DNA of 64,000 nucleotides from NCBI GenBank assembly GCA_028564925.1, contig CM053030.1, positions 3,891,604 to 3,955,603 on the forward strand, written 5' to 3'. Positions within the stretch are counted from its first letter, which is position 1; every line of letters begins with the position of its first letter. This document shows, piece after piece, positions 32,901 through 44,465 of this stretch. Below the pieces are notes generated by a model, which saw nothing but the letters and a program-made list of their open reading frames with translations, was not told the DNA's origin and made no database searches. The stretch is from Lithobates sylvaticus (Eukaryota; Chordata; Amphibia; Anura; Ranidae). The translations under genes were made by a program, and so were the position numbers.

Positions 32901-35815
32901 TCCATCACATCAGAGGTCCCCTCCATCACATCAGAGTCCCCCTATCCCACCAGAGGTCCCTCCATCACACCAGAGGTCTCTCCATCACATCAGAGGTCCC
33001 TCCATCACACCAGAGGTCCCTCCATCACATCAGAGGTCCCTCCATCACATCAGAGGTCCCCTCCATCACATCAGAGGTCCCCTCCATCCCATCAGAGGTC
33101 CATCAGAGGTCCCTCCATCACATCAGAGGTCCCTCCATCACACCAGAGGTCCTCTCCATCACATCAGAGGTCCCCTCCATCACATCAGAGTCCCCCTATC
33201 CCATCAGAGGTCCCCTCCATCCCATCAGAGGTCCCTCCATCCCATCATAGGTCCTCTCCATCACATCAGAGGTCCCTCCATCACATCAGAGGTCCTCTCC
33301 ATCACATCAGAGGTCCCCTCCATCACATCAGAGGTCCCCTCTATCACATCAGAGGTCCCCTTTATCTCATCAGAGGTCCCCTCCATCACATCAGAGGTCC
33401 TCCATCACATCAGAGGTCCCTCCATCACATCAGAGATCCCCCCATCACATCAGAGGTCCTCTCCATCACATCAGAGGTCCCTCCATCACATCAGAGGTCC
33501 TCCCATCCCATCAGAGGTCCCTCCATCACATCAGAGGTCCCTCCATCACATCAGAGGTCTCCCATCACATCAGAGGTCCCTCCATCACATCAGAGGTCCT
33601 CTCCATCACATCAGAGGTCCCCTCCATCACATCAGAGGTCCCCTCCATCACATCAGAGGTCCCCTTTATCTCATCAGAGGTCCCCTCCATCACATCAGAG
33701 GTCCCCTCCATCACATCAGAGGTCCCCTTTATCTCATCAGAGGTCCCCTCCATCACATCAGAGGTCCTCCATCACATCAGAGGTCCCTCCATCACATCAG
33801 AGATCCCCCCATCACATCAGAGGTCCTCTCCATCACATCAGAGGTCCCTCCATCACATCAGAGTTCCTCCCATCCCATCAGAGGTCCCTCCATCACATCA
33901 GAGGTCCCTCCATCACATCAGAGGTCTCCCATCACATCAGAGGTCCCTCCATCACATCAGAGGTCCCTCCATCACATCAGAGGTCCCTCCATCACATCAG
34001 AGGTCCCCTCCATCACATCAGAGTCCCCCTATCCCACCAGAGGTCCCTCCATCACACCAGAGGTCTCTCCATCACATCAGAGGTCCCTCCATCACACCAG
34101 AGGTCCCTCCATCACATCAGAGGTCCCTCCATCACATCAGAGGTCCCTCCATCACATCAGAGGTCCCCTCCATCCCATCAGAGGTCCATCAGAGGTCCCT
34201 CCATCACATCAGAGGTCCCTCCATCACACCAGAGGTCCTCTCCATCACATCAGAGGTCCCCTCCATCACATCAGAGTCCCCCTATCCCATCAGAGGTCCC
34301 CTCCATCCCATCAGAGGTCCCTCCATCCCATCATAGGTCCTCTCCATCACATCAGAGGTCCCTCCATCACATCAGAGGTCCTCTCCATCACATCAGAGGT
34401 CCCCTCCATCACATCAGAGGTCCCCTCCATCACATCAGAGGTCCCCTTTATCTCATCAGAGGTCCCCTCCATCACATCAGAGGTCCTCCATCACATCAGA
34501 GGTCCCTCCATCACATCAGAGATCCCCCCATCACATCAGAGGTCCTCTCCATCACATTAGAGGTCCCTCCATCACATCAGAGGTCCTCCATCCCATCAGA
34601 GGTCCCTCCATCACATCAGAGGTCCCTCCATCACATCAGAGGTCTCCCATCACATCAGAGGTCCCTCCATCACATCAGAGGTCCTCTCCATCACATCAGA
34701 GGTCCCCTCCATCACATCAGAGGTCCCCTCCATCACATCAGAGGTCCCCTCCATCACATCAGAGGTCCCCTTTATCTCATCAGAGGTCCCCTCCATCACA
34801 TCAGAGGTCCCCTCCATCACATCAGAGGTCCCCTTTATCTCATCAGAGGTCCCCTCCATCACATCAGAGGTCCTCCATCACATCAGAGGTCCCTCCATCA
34901 CATCAGAGATCCCCCATCACATCAGAGGTCCTCTCCATCACATCAGAGGTCCCTCCATCACATCAGAGGTCCTCCCATCCCATCAGAGGTCCCTCCATCA
35001 CATCAGAGGTCCCCTCCATCACATCAGAGGTCTCCCCATCACATCAGAGGTCCCTCCATCACATCAGAGGTCCCTCCATCACATCAGAGGTCCTCCCCAT
35101 CCCATCAGAGGTCCCTCTATCACATCAGAGGTCTCCCATCACATCAGAGGTCCCTCCATCACATCAGAGGTCCTCCCATCACATCAGAGGTCCCTCCATC
35201 AGATCAGAGGTCCCCTCCATCAGATCAGAGGTCCTCTCCATCACATCAGAGGTCCTCCCATCACATCAGAGTTCCCGTGCATCAGATCAGAGGTCCCCTC
35301 CATCAGATCAGAGGTCCCCTCCATCACATCAGAGGTCCCCCATCACATCAGAGGTCTCTCCATCACATCAGAGGTCCTCCCATCACATCAGAGGTCCCCT
35401 CCATCACATCAGAGGTCCCCTCCATCAGATCAGAGGTCCTCTCCATCACATCAGAGGTCCCTCCATCACATCAGAGGTCTCCCATCACATCAGAGTTCCC
35501 GTGCATCAGATCAGAGGTCCCCTCCATCAGAGCAGAGGCCCCCTCCATCAGATCAGAGGTCCTCTCCATCACTTCAGAGGTCCTCCCATCACATCAGAGG
35601 TCCCCCCATCACATCAGATGTCCCTCCATCACATCAGAGGTCCCCTCCATCACATCAGAGGTCCTCCCATCACATCAGAGGTCCCTCCATCACATCAGAG
35701 GTCCCTCCATCACATCAGAGGTCCCTCCTTCACATCAGAGGTCTCCCATCACATCAGAGGTCTCCTCCATCACATCAGAGCCTTTTCTCATATCAGTGGT
35801 CCCACAATGATATCA
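29971..35815. repeat. 20-bp CATCACATCAGAGGT satellite with higher-order repeats
   Basis: About 290 units of 19-21 bp, core TCCATCACATCAGAGGTCCC. The plus strand is stop-poor in all three frames, giving open frames up to 1565 residues (29863-34560) of HHIRGP, SITSEV and PPSHQRS repeats. Marker variants show higher-order duplication: GAGGTCCATCAGAGG at 31943, 32555, 33095 and 34181, and TTTATCTCATCAG at 33359 and 34445, giving a spacing of about 1.09 kb for the last pairs. The open frames are a by-product of the unit and not evidence of a protein. Confidence 0.95.
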
Positions 35816-36633
35816 GAGGCCCTTCACATCAGAATGTCTTTTACATCAGAGATCCCCCATTACAGAGCCCCTTTTCACATCAGAGATTCCTTCCATCAAA
35901 ACAGAGGTTCCTCAACACATCAAAAGTCCCCCATCAGAGATCTCCCATTGCACCAGAGCCCCTTTTCACATCAGAGATCCCCCCATCACACCAGAGGTTC
36001 CCCAACACATCAGAAGTCCCCCATCATAGGTCCCCCCCCCATCACATCAGAGGTTCTCCTATCACATCAGTGTCCCCCTTAATGTCAGGATCACCCCATT
36101 AAGACAGAGGCCCCCCCATAAAATTTGTGCCCCCCATGCATCAAAGGTGCACCTATGCAGGGCAGCCCCCCATCCCATCGGAGCCCCCTCCCCATCACCA
36201 CAGATTTCCCCCCATCACATCTGAGCCCCTATCATGCCAACCCCCATCACAAAGCAAAGTCATATGTTGCCATGGTGCAACAGAGCCAACAGTTGTCACC
36301 ATAGCAGCAAATGACACCGTGCATCCAAGCCCTAGAGAGTCATTTGTTCTTATGGTGCTGGCAGCATGCCCACCTGAACCATGACAACTCATCATGCCGA
36401 TTTAGAGAAAACTGGGTCCTGTAGGGGGGGAGGGGGGTATACCAAATGCCAACTTGGTTGAGAAACATTGTTGTAATCCAAAAGTAAAAGTAAAATTGCA
36501 TCCCAAAGCAGACATGTTGTGACATTTCTCTGATGTTGCAATCCATCTAGAGAATGTGCCTGAAATCTTATAAATCTAAGTGTTCTGTTTCTTTTTTTTC
36601 TTTTTTTTTTTATCCAAAAATGTTTTCTTTTAG
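35816..36633. other. Degenerate edge of the 20-bp satellite, then unique sequence
   Basis: Bases 35816-36250 contain increasingly diverged CATCAGAG units with other sequence mixed in. From 36250 to 36633 I see no gene or defined repeat. Confidence 0.6.
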
Positions 36634-36640
36634 ATTGAGT

Positions 36641-37973
36641 ACATACAGTCCAAAGATCAGCAGTAGTCCTTATTCACTATATATACAGTCCAAAGATCAG
36701 CAGTAGTCCTTATTCACTATATATACAGTCCAAAGATCAGCAGTAGTCCTTATTCACTATATATACGGTCCAAAGATCAGCAGTAGTCCTTATTCGCCAT
36801 ATATACGGTCCAAAGATCAGCAGTAGTCCTTATTCGCCATATATACAGTCCAAAGATCAGCAGTAGTCCTTATTCACTATATATACGGTCCAAAGATCAG
36901 CAGTAGTCCTTATTCACCATATATACAGTCCAACGATCAGCAGTAGTCCTCATTCACCATATATACAGTCCAAAGATCAGCAGTAGTCCTTATTCACCAT
37001 ATATACAGTCCAAAGATCAGCAGTAGTCCTTATTCACTATATATACAGTCCAAAGATCAGCAGTAGTCCTTATTCACCATATATACGGTCCAAAGATCAG
37101 CAGTAGTCCTTATTCACCATATATACAGTCCAAAGATCAGCAGTAGTCCTCATTCACCATATATACAGTCCAAAGATCAGCAGTAGTCCTTATTCACCAT
37201 ATATACAGTCCAAAGATCAGCAGTAGTCCTCATTCGCCATTTATATAGTCCAAAGATCAGCAGTAGTCCTTATTCGCCATATATACAGTCCAAAGATCAG
37301 CAGTAGTCCTCATTCGCCATATATACAGTCCAAAGATCAGCAGTAGTCCTTATTCGCCATATATACAGTCCAAAGATCAGCAGTAGTCCTCATTCGCCAT
37401 ATATACAGTCCAAAGATCAGCAGTAGTGCTTATTCACCATATATACAGTCCAAAGATCAGCAGTAGTCCTCATTCGCCATATATACAGTCCAAAGATCAG
37501 CAGTAGTCCTTATTCACCATATATACAGTCCAAAGATCAGCAGTAGTCCTTATTCGCCATATATACAGTCCAAAGATCAGCAGTAGTCCTTATCCACCAT
37601 ATATACAGTCCAAAGATCAGCAGTAGTCCTTATTCGCCATATATACAGTCCAAAGATCAGCAGTAGTCCTTATTCACCATATATACAGTCCAAAGATCAG
37701 CAGTAGTCCTTATTCACCATATATACAGTCCAAAGATCAGCAGTAGTCCTTATTCACTATATATACAGTCCAAAGATCAGCAGTAGTCCTCATTCGCCAT
37801 ATATACAGTCCAAAGATCAGCAGTAGTCCTTATTCGCCATATATACAGTCCAAAGATCAGCAGTAGTCCTTATTCGCCATATATACAGTCCAAAGATCAG
37901 CAGTAGTCCTTATTCGCCATATATACAGTCCAAAGATCAGCAGTAGTCCTTATTCACCATATATACAGTCCAA
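36641..37973. repeat. 40-bp satellite with no length variation
   Basis: About 33 units of exactly 40 bp containing CAGTCCAAAGATCAGCAGTA and GTCCTTATTCACCATATATA. The register never shifts across 1.33 kb: CAGTAGTCCT recurs at multiples of 40 from 36661. Variation is mainly C/T and A/G at a few sites (TTATTCAC versus CATTCGCC). No open frame of interest. Confidence 0.95.
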
Positions 37974-38941
37974 TATACATTGGGAGCATTACATATTCAT
38001 GACTATGGTATAGCCTATGCTAACCTCTTGTTACCTCCTAATACTACACCCCCACACATAACCAAGTAACCAAACAACACCTGTTTTGGAGTAAATTGGC
38101 CGCACCGGACATTTTATTAAACATTTCAAACCATAAACTTTATTAACAAAACACAATATTCCTTTAGATACATTTTAACCAATGTTGAGAATCCTTGGAG
38201 GCACTAAACCAAATGTATCACCATATCAGCGCGTCCACCCAAGGTTCCGTAGTCTGCTCTGACCGGACGACACCACTCAACCTTACACGCTGATACCCAT
38301 CTGCCGATGCCAGTTAACCCTCGGTTAACTGGCATCAACCAAGGATACCATACCAAGTTCCCCCACTTCTGCCATGTTGTTCTTAATTCCTAATGCCTCC
38401 AAAGATCCCCAACCGCCACCCATCACAAAATCAGCATAAAACATCACCACAAACATAAAACAAAATAAAGGGCGGGAGGGTGGCCACTGCTTCTTCTTCT
38501 GGTGGCCTCGGACCTTGGCCCCTCCTATCCCACCCCCCCCCCCCCAAAATAGCTTACCAAGCCACCCCCTACACTGGCCCGTACACACCCCTTAATTCTT
38601 AACTCCTGCAATGCTGGTTTCCCTCTGCTACCCCGTCATGTCAGCCCTCCCTTAGCCTGCGTCCCACTCCGGGCTTCACTTCGCAGACACCATCATCACA
38701 GAACACACAGCTTAAGTCCGTAGCCCACCTCACCGTGCAACGGGAGTGTAAGTGACTTTGCCTCCTACCCATATTCCATCTGCTATTCATCAAGCTGTCT
38801 ACATTATCCCACATTCAATCCCAGAAGTCTGTCTATGATCAGATCCTCCGGGGCGAGCCCCGGTGTCTCCAACCACGGGGCCCCATGGCTTCTCAAATTT
38901 TCTGGTGCACCCCCTATGCTGGTAAATAACTTTTTTCACTC
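37974..38941 (-). other. Probable LINE 3-prime sequence and unclassified repeats
   Basis: AT-rich at 38080-38220, with TTAACAAAACAC, followed by a region with mixed composition leading into the LINE C-terminal frame that begins at 38942. It may be the 3-prime untranslated part of that LINE. No gene. Confidence 0.35.
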
Positions 38942-39468
38942 TCATTGTATTTTCCACCGCAGCAATCCATTCTTTGACCATGGGGGGGGGGGTTCAGACT
39001 TCCAATGTAGCATTATCAGTTTACGGGCCGGAAAAAGGGTCCTCGTAAGGGCTTCTCTGGTGTGGTGTCCCCAGTCAAGCTCATCTAAAAGGTTCAACAG
39101 ACAGTGCTTGGGGCATAGCGGGACCGACATCCAGAACACTGCATTCAGGGCTCGATCAATCACCCCCTCCAATACACGTGCAGTTTGGGGCAGCGCCACA
39201 GCATATGTATCAGGTCCCCATGATCCCGTTTGCATCTAGGGCATGTTGGTGTGGGTAGCAGTCCCATATAATATTCAGCCCATGAGGTGGTGTGTAGTAG
39301 ACTCTCAGGAGAGTGTATAGCTGTGTCAACCATTGAGTCACATTTAAGGAGCAAATGGTCACGGCCTGTAGGGCCTCCTCCCACTGGTCCCCATCTAGTG
39401 GGCGTACGTCTACTTCCCACTTCATTTTCACTGTCAGTGAACATATGTAAACAGACAATGGAGTCCAA
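38942..39468 (-). mobile_element. Tx1/L1-type LINE ORF2 C-terminal fragment
   Basis: The frame 39160-39468 contains CPRCKRDHGDLIHMLWRCP, the C-terminal zinc-like motif of L1/Tx1-type ORF2 proteins, and the frame 38942-39235 continues with VIDRALNAVFWMSVPLCPKH and LFPARKLIMLHWKS. The two overlap with a frame change between them. The endonuclease and reverse transcriptase are absent; the fragment is cut at about 39475 and followed by a satellite-bearing element at 39495. Confidence 0.75.
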
Positions 39469-39494
39469 TTACACTGCTGATTGGAGTGGACTCC

Positions 39495-39960
39495 GTTCCA
39501 CGTGGAAGGAATCTACATCTCTATGTAGAGATGTCTCCTAGGAGGCTTCTCCTAGTCTCTCTACTGTATGGGGACGTCTCCTAGGAGGCTTCTCCTAGTC
39601 TCTATATGGGGACGTCTCCTGGGAGGCTTCTCCAAGTCTCTCTACTGTAGGGGGATGTCTCCTAGTAGGCTTCTCCTAGTCTCTATATGGGGACGTCTCC
39701 TGGGAGGCTTCTCCAAGTCTCTCTACTGTAGGGGGATGTCTCCTAGTAGGCTTCTCCTAGTCTCTCTACTGTATGGGGATGTCTCCTAGTAGGCTTCTCC
39801 TAGTCTCTATATGGGGACGTCTCCTAGGAGGCTTCTCCAAGTCGCTATATGGGAATCAGGGCCCTCTTTTCGACTGAGCATGCTGGGCAGTTGCCCGGGG
39901 GCCCCACTTGCCTGGAGGGCCCCACCCAGGGCCGATCCTGGGCGGGTGCACGGCTGGGGT
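39495..39960 (+). mobile_element. Short satellite-bearing element, small copy
   Basis: It starts with GTTCCACGTGGAAGG (containing the 12-bp palindrome TTCCACGTGGAA) and a second palindrome (ACATCTCTA-TG-TAGAGATGT), then about nine 38/43-bp satellite units to 39860, then a CAGGGCC-rich segment with CAGGGCCGATCCTGGG near 39931 that resembles a hAT terminus. The first 55 bases match 48559 onward exactly, while the left flank differs. Its right boundary is uncertain. Confidence 0.55.
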
Positions 39961-40294
39961 GCACCGTGCCAGAGGGGCGCCAACACTGACTTGAATTTGA
40001 CTGCACTGCACTGGTTGCTCACTTGCTAGAATCGCCGGTTGCCCGGCTTCTAGCTAGCAACCAGTGACGTCAGTCAGAGGTTGCGGCCACCCCAGCATTC
40101 ATAGCGCGCCGCAGCCGCCCCAGCATTCATAGTGCACCACCTCCATGGCTAGTGAATAAGCTCCACCCATCTCTGCCATGTTCTTCAGACAGCGTGGCTC
40201 AGAGGGAGCGGAGCGTTTCTAAAGAGATAGCTGCCTTGCTGTGAGTGACTCACTGCACTGCACCAGGCCAGCCTCAACCTCAAGTAAGTCTTAA

Positions 40295-40717
40295 GCCCCA
40301 TACACACGGTCGGATTTTCCGATGGATTCTGTCCTATCGGACAATGTTGTCGGAAATTCCGACCGTGTGTAGGCACCATCGGACATTTTCCATCGGATTG
40401 TCCGACGGACAAAGTTGTATCTCCTGCTCTAAAAAATTTCCGACAACAAAGTCCGATCACACCAATTCCGATCGTGTGTAGCGAATTCCGACGGACAAAG
40501 TGCCACGCATGCTCAGATCACATTACAAGACCAAAGCTATTGGCTACTAGCCTCTATGTAGTCCCGTCGTAGGCAACAAACGTCACCACGTTCAGAATGA
40601 TCAGATTTTCCGACAACTTTGTCTGACCGTGTGTATGCAACACCAGTGTCGGACTAAATCTGTCGGACCAAATCCGATGGATTTGGTGGTCGGATTTTCC
40701 GACCGTGTGTATGGGGC
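40295..40717. mobile_element. MITE with 20-bp TIR, TTAA or TWA target
   Basis: The TIR GCCCCATACACACGGTCGGA is perfect at both ends. TTAA flanks both sides (40291-40294 and 40718-40721). The interior has many words rich in TCGGA and TCCGA in both orientations. Related copies lie at 60819-61255 and in pieces at 2219-2530. The 60819 copy has a 3-bp TAA duplication, which suggests Harbinger; the TTAA here leaves the class open. No open frame. Confidence 0.8.
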
Positions 40718-40730
40718 TTAAGTTCAAGTT

Positions 40731-41432
40731 GTGCCCATTAAAAGCAGCCACTGTGCCCATCAAAAGCTGCCACTGTGCCCATCAAACACAGCCACTGTGC
40801 CCATCAAACACAGCCACTGTGCCATCAAAGCTGCCACTGTGCCCATCGAACACAGCCACTGTGCCCATCAAAATCTGCCACTGTGCCCATCAAATGCTGC
40901 CACTGTGCCCATCAAACGCAGCTACTGTGCCCATTAAACACAGCCACTGTGCCCATAAAAATCTGCCACTGTGCCCATCAAACGCTGCCACTGTGCCCAT
41001 CAAACGCAGCCACTGTGCCCATCAAACGCACCAACTGTGCCCATCAAACGCAGCCATTGTGCCATTAAACGCACCCACTGTGCCCATCAAACACAGCCAC
41101 TGTGCCCATCAAACACAGCCACTGTGCCCATCAAAGCTGCCACTGTGCCCATTAAACACAGCCACTGTGCCCATCAAAATCTGCCACTGTGCCCATCAAA
41201 ATCTGCCACTGTGCCCATCAAAATCTGCCACTGTGCCCATCAAACACAGCCACTGTGCCCATCAAACGCAGCTACTGTGCCCATCAAACGCAGCCACTGT
41301 GCCAAGCGCACCCACTGTGCCCATCAAACACAGCCACTGTGCCATTAAACGCACCCACTGTGCCCATCAAACGCTGCCACTGTGCCCATCAAACACAGCC
41401 ACTGTGCCCATCAAACGCAGCCACTGTGCCCA
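40731..41432. repeat. 22-bp CCACTGTGCCCATCAAA minisatellite
   Basis: About 32 units of 22 bp with core CCACTGTGCCCATCAAACAC. Units vary at the C/A/T positions after CATCAAA. The plus strand is free of stops in several frames, giving an open frame of up to 296 residues (40705-41595) that is an artefact of the array. Confidence 0.95.
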
Positions 41433-41555
41433 ATCACAAAACACTGGTTTTGTTGGAAGTACCAATAAATATAGCCTTATTGATAATTTGCATTTTTATT
41501 CTCGATTGTGTAGACAGGGCCCCAGTGCACTCCATGCTCTTAAGATGGCACTGAT

Positions 41556-43358
41556 GGGAATGTTTCCTAGGAGGCCTTTCTTAGTCTCTATATAGGAACG
41601 TCTCCTAGGAGGTTTCTCCTAATCACTATATGGGGATGTCTCCTAGCCGACTTATCCTAGTCTCTATTTGGGGATATCTCCTAGGAGGCTTCTCCTAGTC
41701 TCTATATGGGAATGTTTTCTGGGAGGTTTCTCCTAGTCTCCATATGGAGATGTCTCATAGGATGCTTCTCCTAGTGTCTATATGGGGATGTTTCCTAGGA
41801 GGCTTCTCCAAGTCGCTATATGGTAATGTCTCCTAGGAGGCTTTTCTTAGTCTCTATATAGGAACGTCTCCTAGGGGGCTTCTCCTAGTCCCTATATAGG
41901 GATGTCTGCTCGGAGGCTACTCCTCTCATCTATATTGGAATGTCTCATAAGAGGCTTCTCCTAATCACTATATGGGGATGTCTCCTAGAAGACTTACCCT
42001 AGTCTCTATATGGAGATGTCTCCTAGGAGGCTTCTCCTAGTCTCCATATGGGGATGTTTCCTGGGAGGCTTCTCCTAGTCTCCATATGGGGATGTTTCCT
42101 GGGAGGCTTCTCCTAGTCTCCATATGGAGATGTCTCATAGGATGCTTCTTCTAGTGTCTATATGGGGACGTCTCCTAGGAGGATTCTCCAAGTCGCTATA
42201 TGGTAATGTCTCCTAGGAGGCTTTTCTTAGTCTCTATATAGGAACGTCTCCTAGGGGGCTTCTCCTAGTCCCTATATAGGGATGTCTGCTCGGAGGCTAC
42301 TCCTCTCCTCTATATTGGAATGTCTCATAAGAGGCTTCTCCTAATCACTATATGGGGATGTCTCCTAGAAGACTTATCCTAGTCTCTATTTGGGGATATC
42401 TCCTAGGAGGCTTCTCCTAGTCTCTATATGGGAATGTTTTCTGGGAGGTTTCTCCTAGTCTCCATATGGAGATGTCTCATAGGATGCTTCTCCTAGTGTC
42501 TATATGGGGACGTCTCCTAGGAGGATTCTCCAAGTCGCTATATGGTAATGTCTCCTAGGAGGCTTTTCTTAGTCTCTATATATGAACGTCTCCTAGAGGG
42601 CTTCTCCTAGTCTCCATATGGAGATGTTTCCTAGGAGGCTTCTCCTAGACACTATATAGGGATATCTCCTAGAAAGCTTCTCCTAGTCTATATATGGGGA
42701 TGTTTCCTGGGAGGTTTCTCCTATTCTCTATATGGGGATGTTTCCTGGGAGGTTTCTCCTAGTCTCCATATGGAGATGTCTCCTAGGAGGCTTCTCCTAG
42801 TCTCTATATGGGGATGTTTCCTGGGAGGTTTCTCCTAGACACTATATAGGGATATCTCCTAGAAAGCTTCTCCTAGTCTCTATATGGGGATGTTTCCTGG
42901 GAGGTTTCTCCTATTCTCTATATGGGGATGTTTCCTGGGAGGTTTCTCCTAGTCTCCATATGGAGATGTCTCCTAGGAGGCTTCTCCTAGTCTCTATATG
43001 GGGATGTTTCCTGGGAGGTCTCTCCTAGTCTCCATATGGAGATGTCTCCTAGGAGGCTTCTCCTATTCTCTATATGGGGATGTTTCCTGGGAGGTTTCTC
43101 CTAGTCTCCATATGGAGATGTCTCCTAGGAGGCTTTTCCTAGTCTCTATATGGGGATGTTTCCTGGGAGGTTTCTCCTAGACACTATATAGGGATATCTC
43201 CTAGAAAGCTTCTCCTAGTCTCTATATGGGGATGTTTCCTGGGAGGTTTCTCCTAGTCTCTATATGGAGATGTTTCCTAGGAGGCTTCTCCTAGGCACTA
43301 TATAGGGATATCTCCTAGAAAGCTTCTCCTAGTCTCTATATATGGGGATGTCTCCTAA
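41556..43358. repeat. 38-bp CCTAGGAGG satellite array
   Basis: About 47 units of 38 bp of the form TCTCTATATGGGGATGTTTC followed by CTGGGAGGTTTCTCCTAG. It is related to the 39495 and 48559 arrays, which have 43-bp units with an extra CTGTA. A 380-bp higher-order unit (10 monomers) is visible: GATGTCTGCTCGGAGGCTAC occurs at 41901 and 42281. Confidence 0.9.
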
Positions 43359-43499
43359 AAATTAAACTTGCGCCCAAGGAGCAGAGTGAGATCCATTGGT
43401 GTAAGGCCTAAAGGAAATGTGCAGAGAACTGTGTCAACAGGTACTGCCCCACAGGACAAGGGAAAGAAAGATAGTTTTCCAGGGGGGGTTCCCCATGCC

Positions 43500-43856
43500 C
43501 AGGGGCGGACTGACAACTCATGGGGCCCCCGGGCAATAGGAGATTATGGGGCCCCCAAGGCAATCAGAGATTATGGGGGCCACACAGTATACACACGCAC
43601 AGTATACAATCACACAGTATACACAGACATGTTTCTATTGGCTGAGAAGGTACTGGAGAGGTGGGGCAGCTATAATCTCTGGATTTTTAGACCAAAGGGA
43701 TGTCGGTAAGGGACATTTCAGAGACAGATGTAAAAAAAACACAGATTTTTACATACTGTCCCTGGTTTTACTGAGGCTGACAACCCTGATGGGGCCCCCT
43801 AGTGGCCCAGGGCCCTCGGGCAGTGCCCGAGTGGCCGAATGGTCAGTCCGCCCCTG
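43500..43856. mobile_element. hAT non-autonomous element with perfect 8-bp target duplication
   Basis: The TIR CAGGGGCGGACTGAC is perfect at both ends over 15 bases. Flanks are CCCATGCC (43492-43499) and CCCATGCC (43857-43864). The length is 357 bp and there is no open frame. The perfect duplication suggests a fairly recent insertion. Confidence 0.9.
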
Positions 43857-44465
43857 CCCATGCCTATGGTACACAAGGTCACTAACCCCGGGTTTGCGCA
43901 GGAACAGGTTGAAGAGCACCTGTGCTTCCACACTACTCAACAGCATAAACAACCATCCAAGATTATGCAAAATGTACAGCAATTCATTGAAGTCATCATA
44001 AATTCCAGAAATTGCAAATGTTAATTCGGGACCCTACTGAAGTCATTAGGGTGAATATTGATAATCCGTTCTCGTAATTTCAAAGGCTATTGGGCAACGG
44101 ATTGCCCAAAAATGTCTTTAAAACTACCATACAGCGTGGAGAGTGTCCTCCATTTTTTACGTGACATTTTAAAATAACGTCAATCCTTTCAATGAGAAGA
44201 GACAGTAGGATTTCCATAGACATCGCCCGAGACATCACATCATTTGTATGTAGAAAAAGTAGTCCACACGAGAGCATCTGCTAGAAAACAATATCACAAG
44301 TTTGCTCCCTCTAGTGGTCATAATGCAGTAATTTCCTGAAATGCCTCAATCAGGAAGATACTAAATTTTGGCCATTAGATGGAGCTGCTGATCAAAAGAA
44401 ACACACATAATGGACAGACTACAATCATTATTGGTGGCGGCTTGAGACATTCACAGAAACAAGTA
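43857..44465. other. No gene; small diverged MITE at 44305-44400
   Basis: The stretch 44305-44400 contains CTCTAGTGGTCATAATGCAG and near-complementary CCATTAGATGGAGCTG, a relative of the 25958-26075 MITE. The remainder shows nothing that I can assign. Confidence 0.4.

Noticed and set aside
29863-34560. Open frame of 1565 codons on the plus strand
   Set aside because: It is the translation of the 20-bp satellite. The unit has no stop in any plus frame, so length is not evidence of coding.
36641-37973. CRISPR-like array
   Set aside because: Units are head-to-tail and contiguous with no unique spacers, and the genome is eukaryotic.
40705-41595. Frame of 296 codons with regular cysteines and histidines
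   Set aside because: The Cys/His spacing comes from the 22-bp unit; it is not a zinc-finger protein.
43749-44001. Short open frames across the hAT at 43500-43856
   Set aside because: They run through the element end into the flank and show no coding features.
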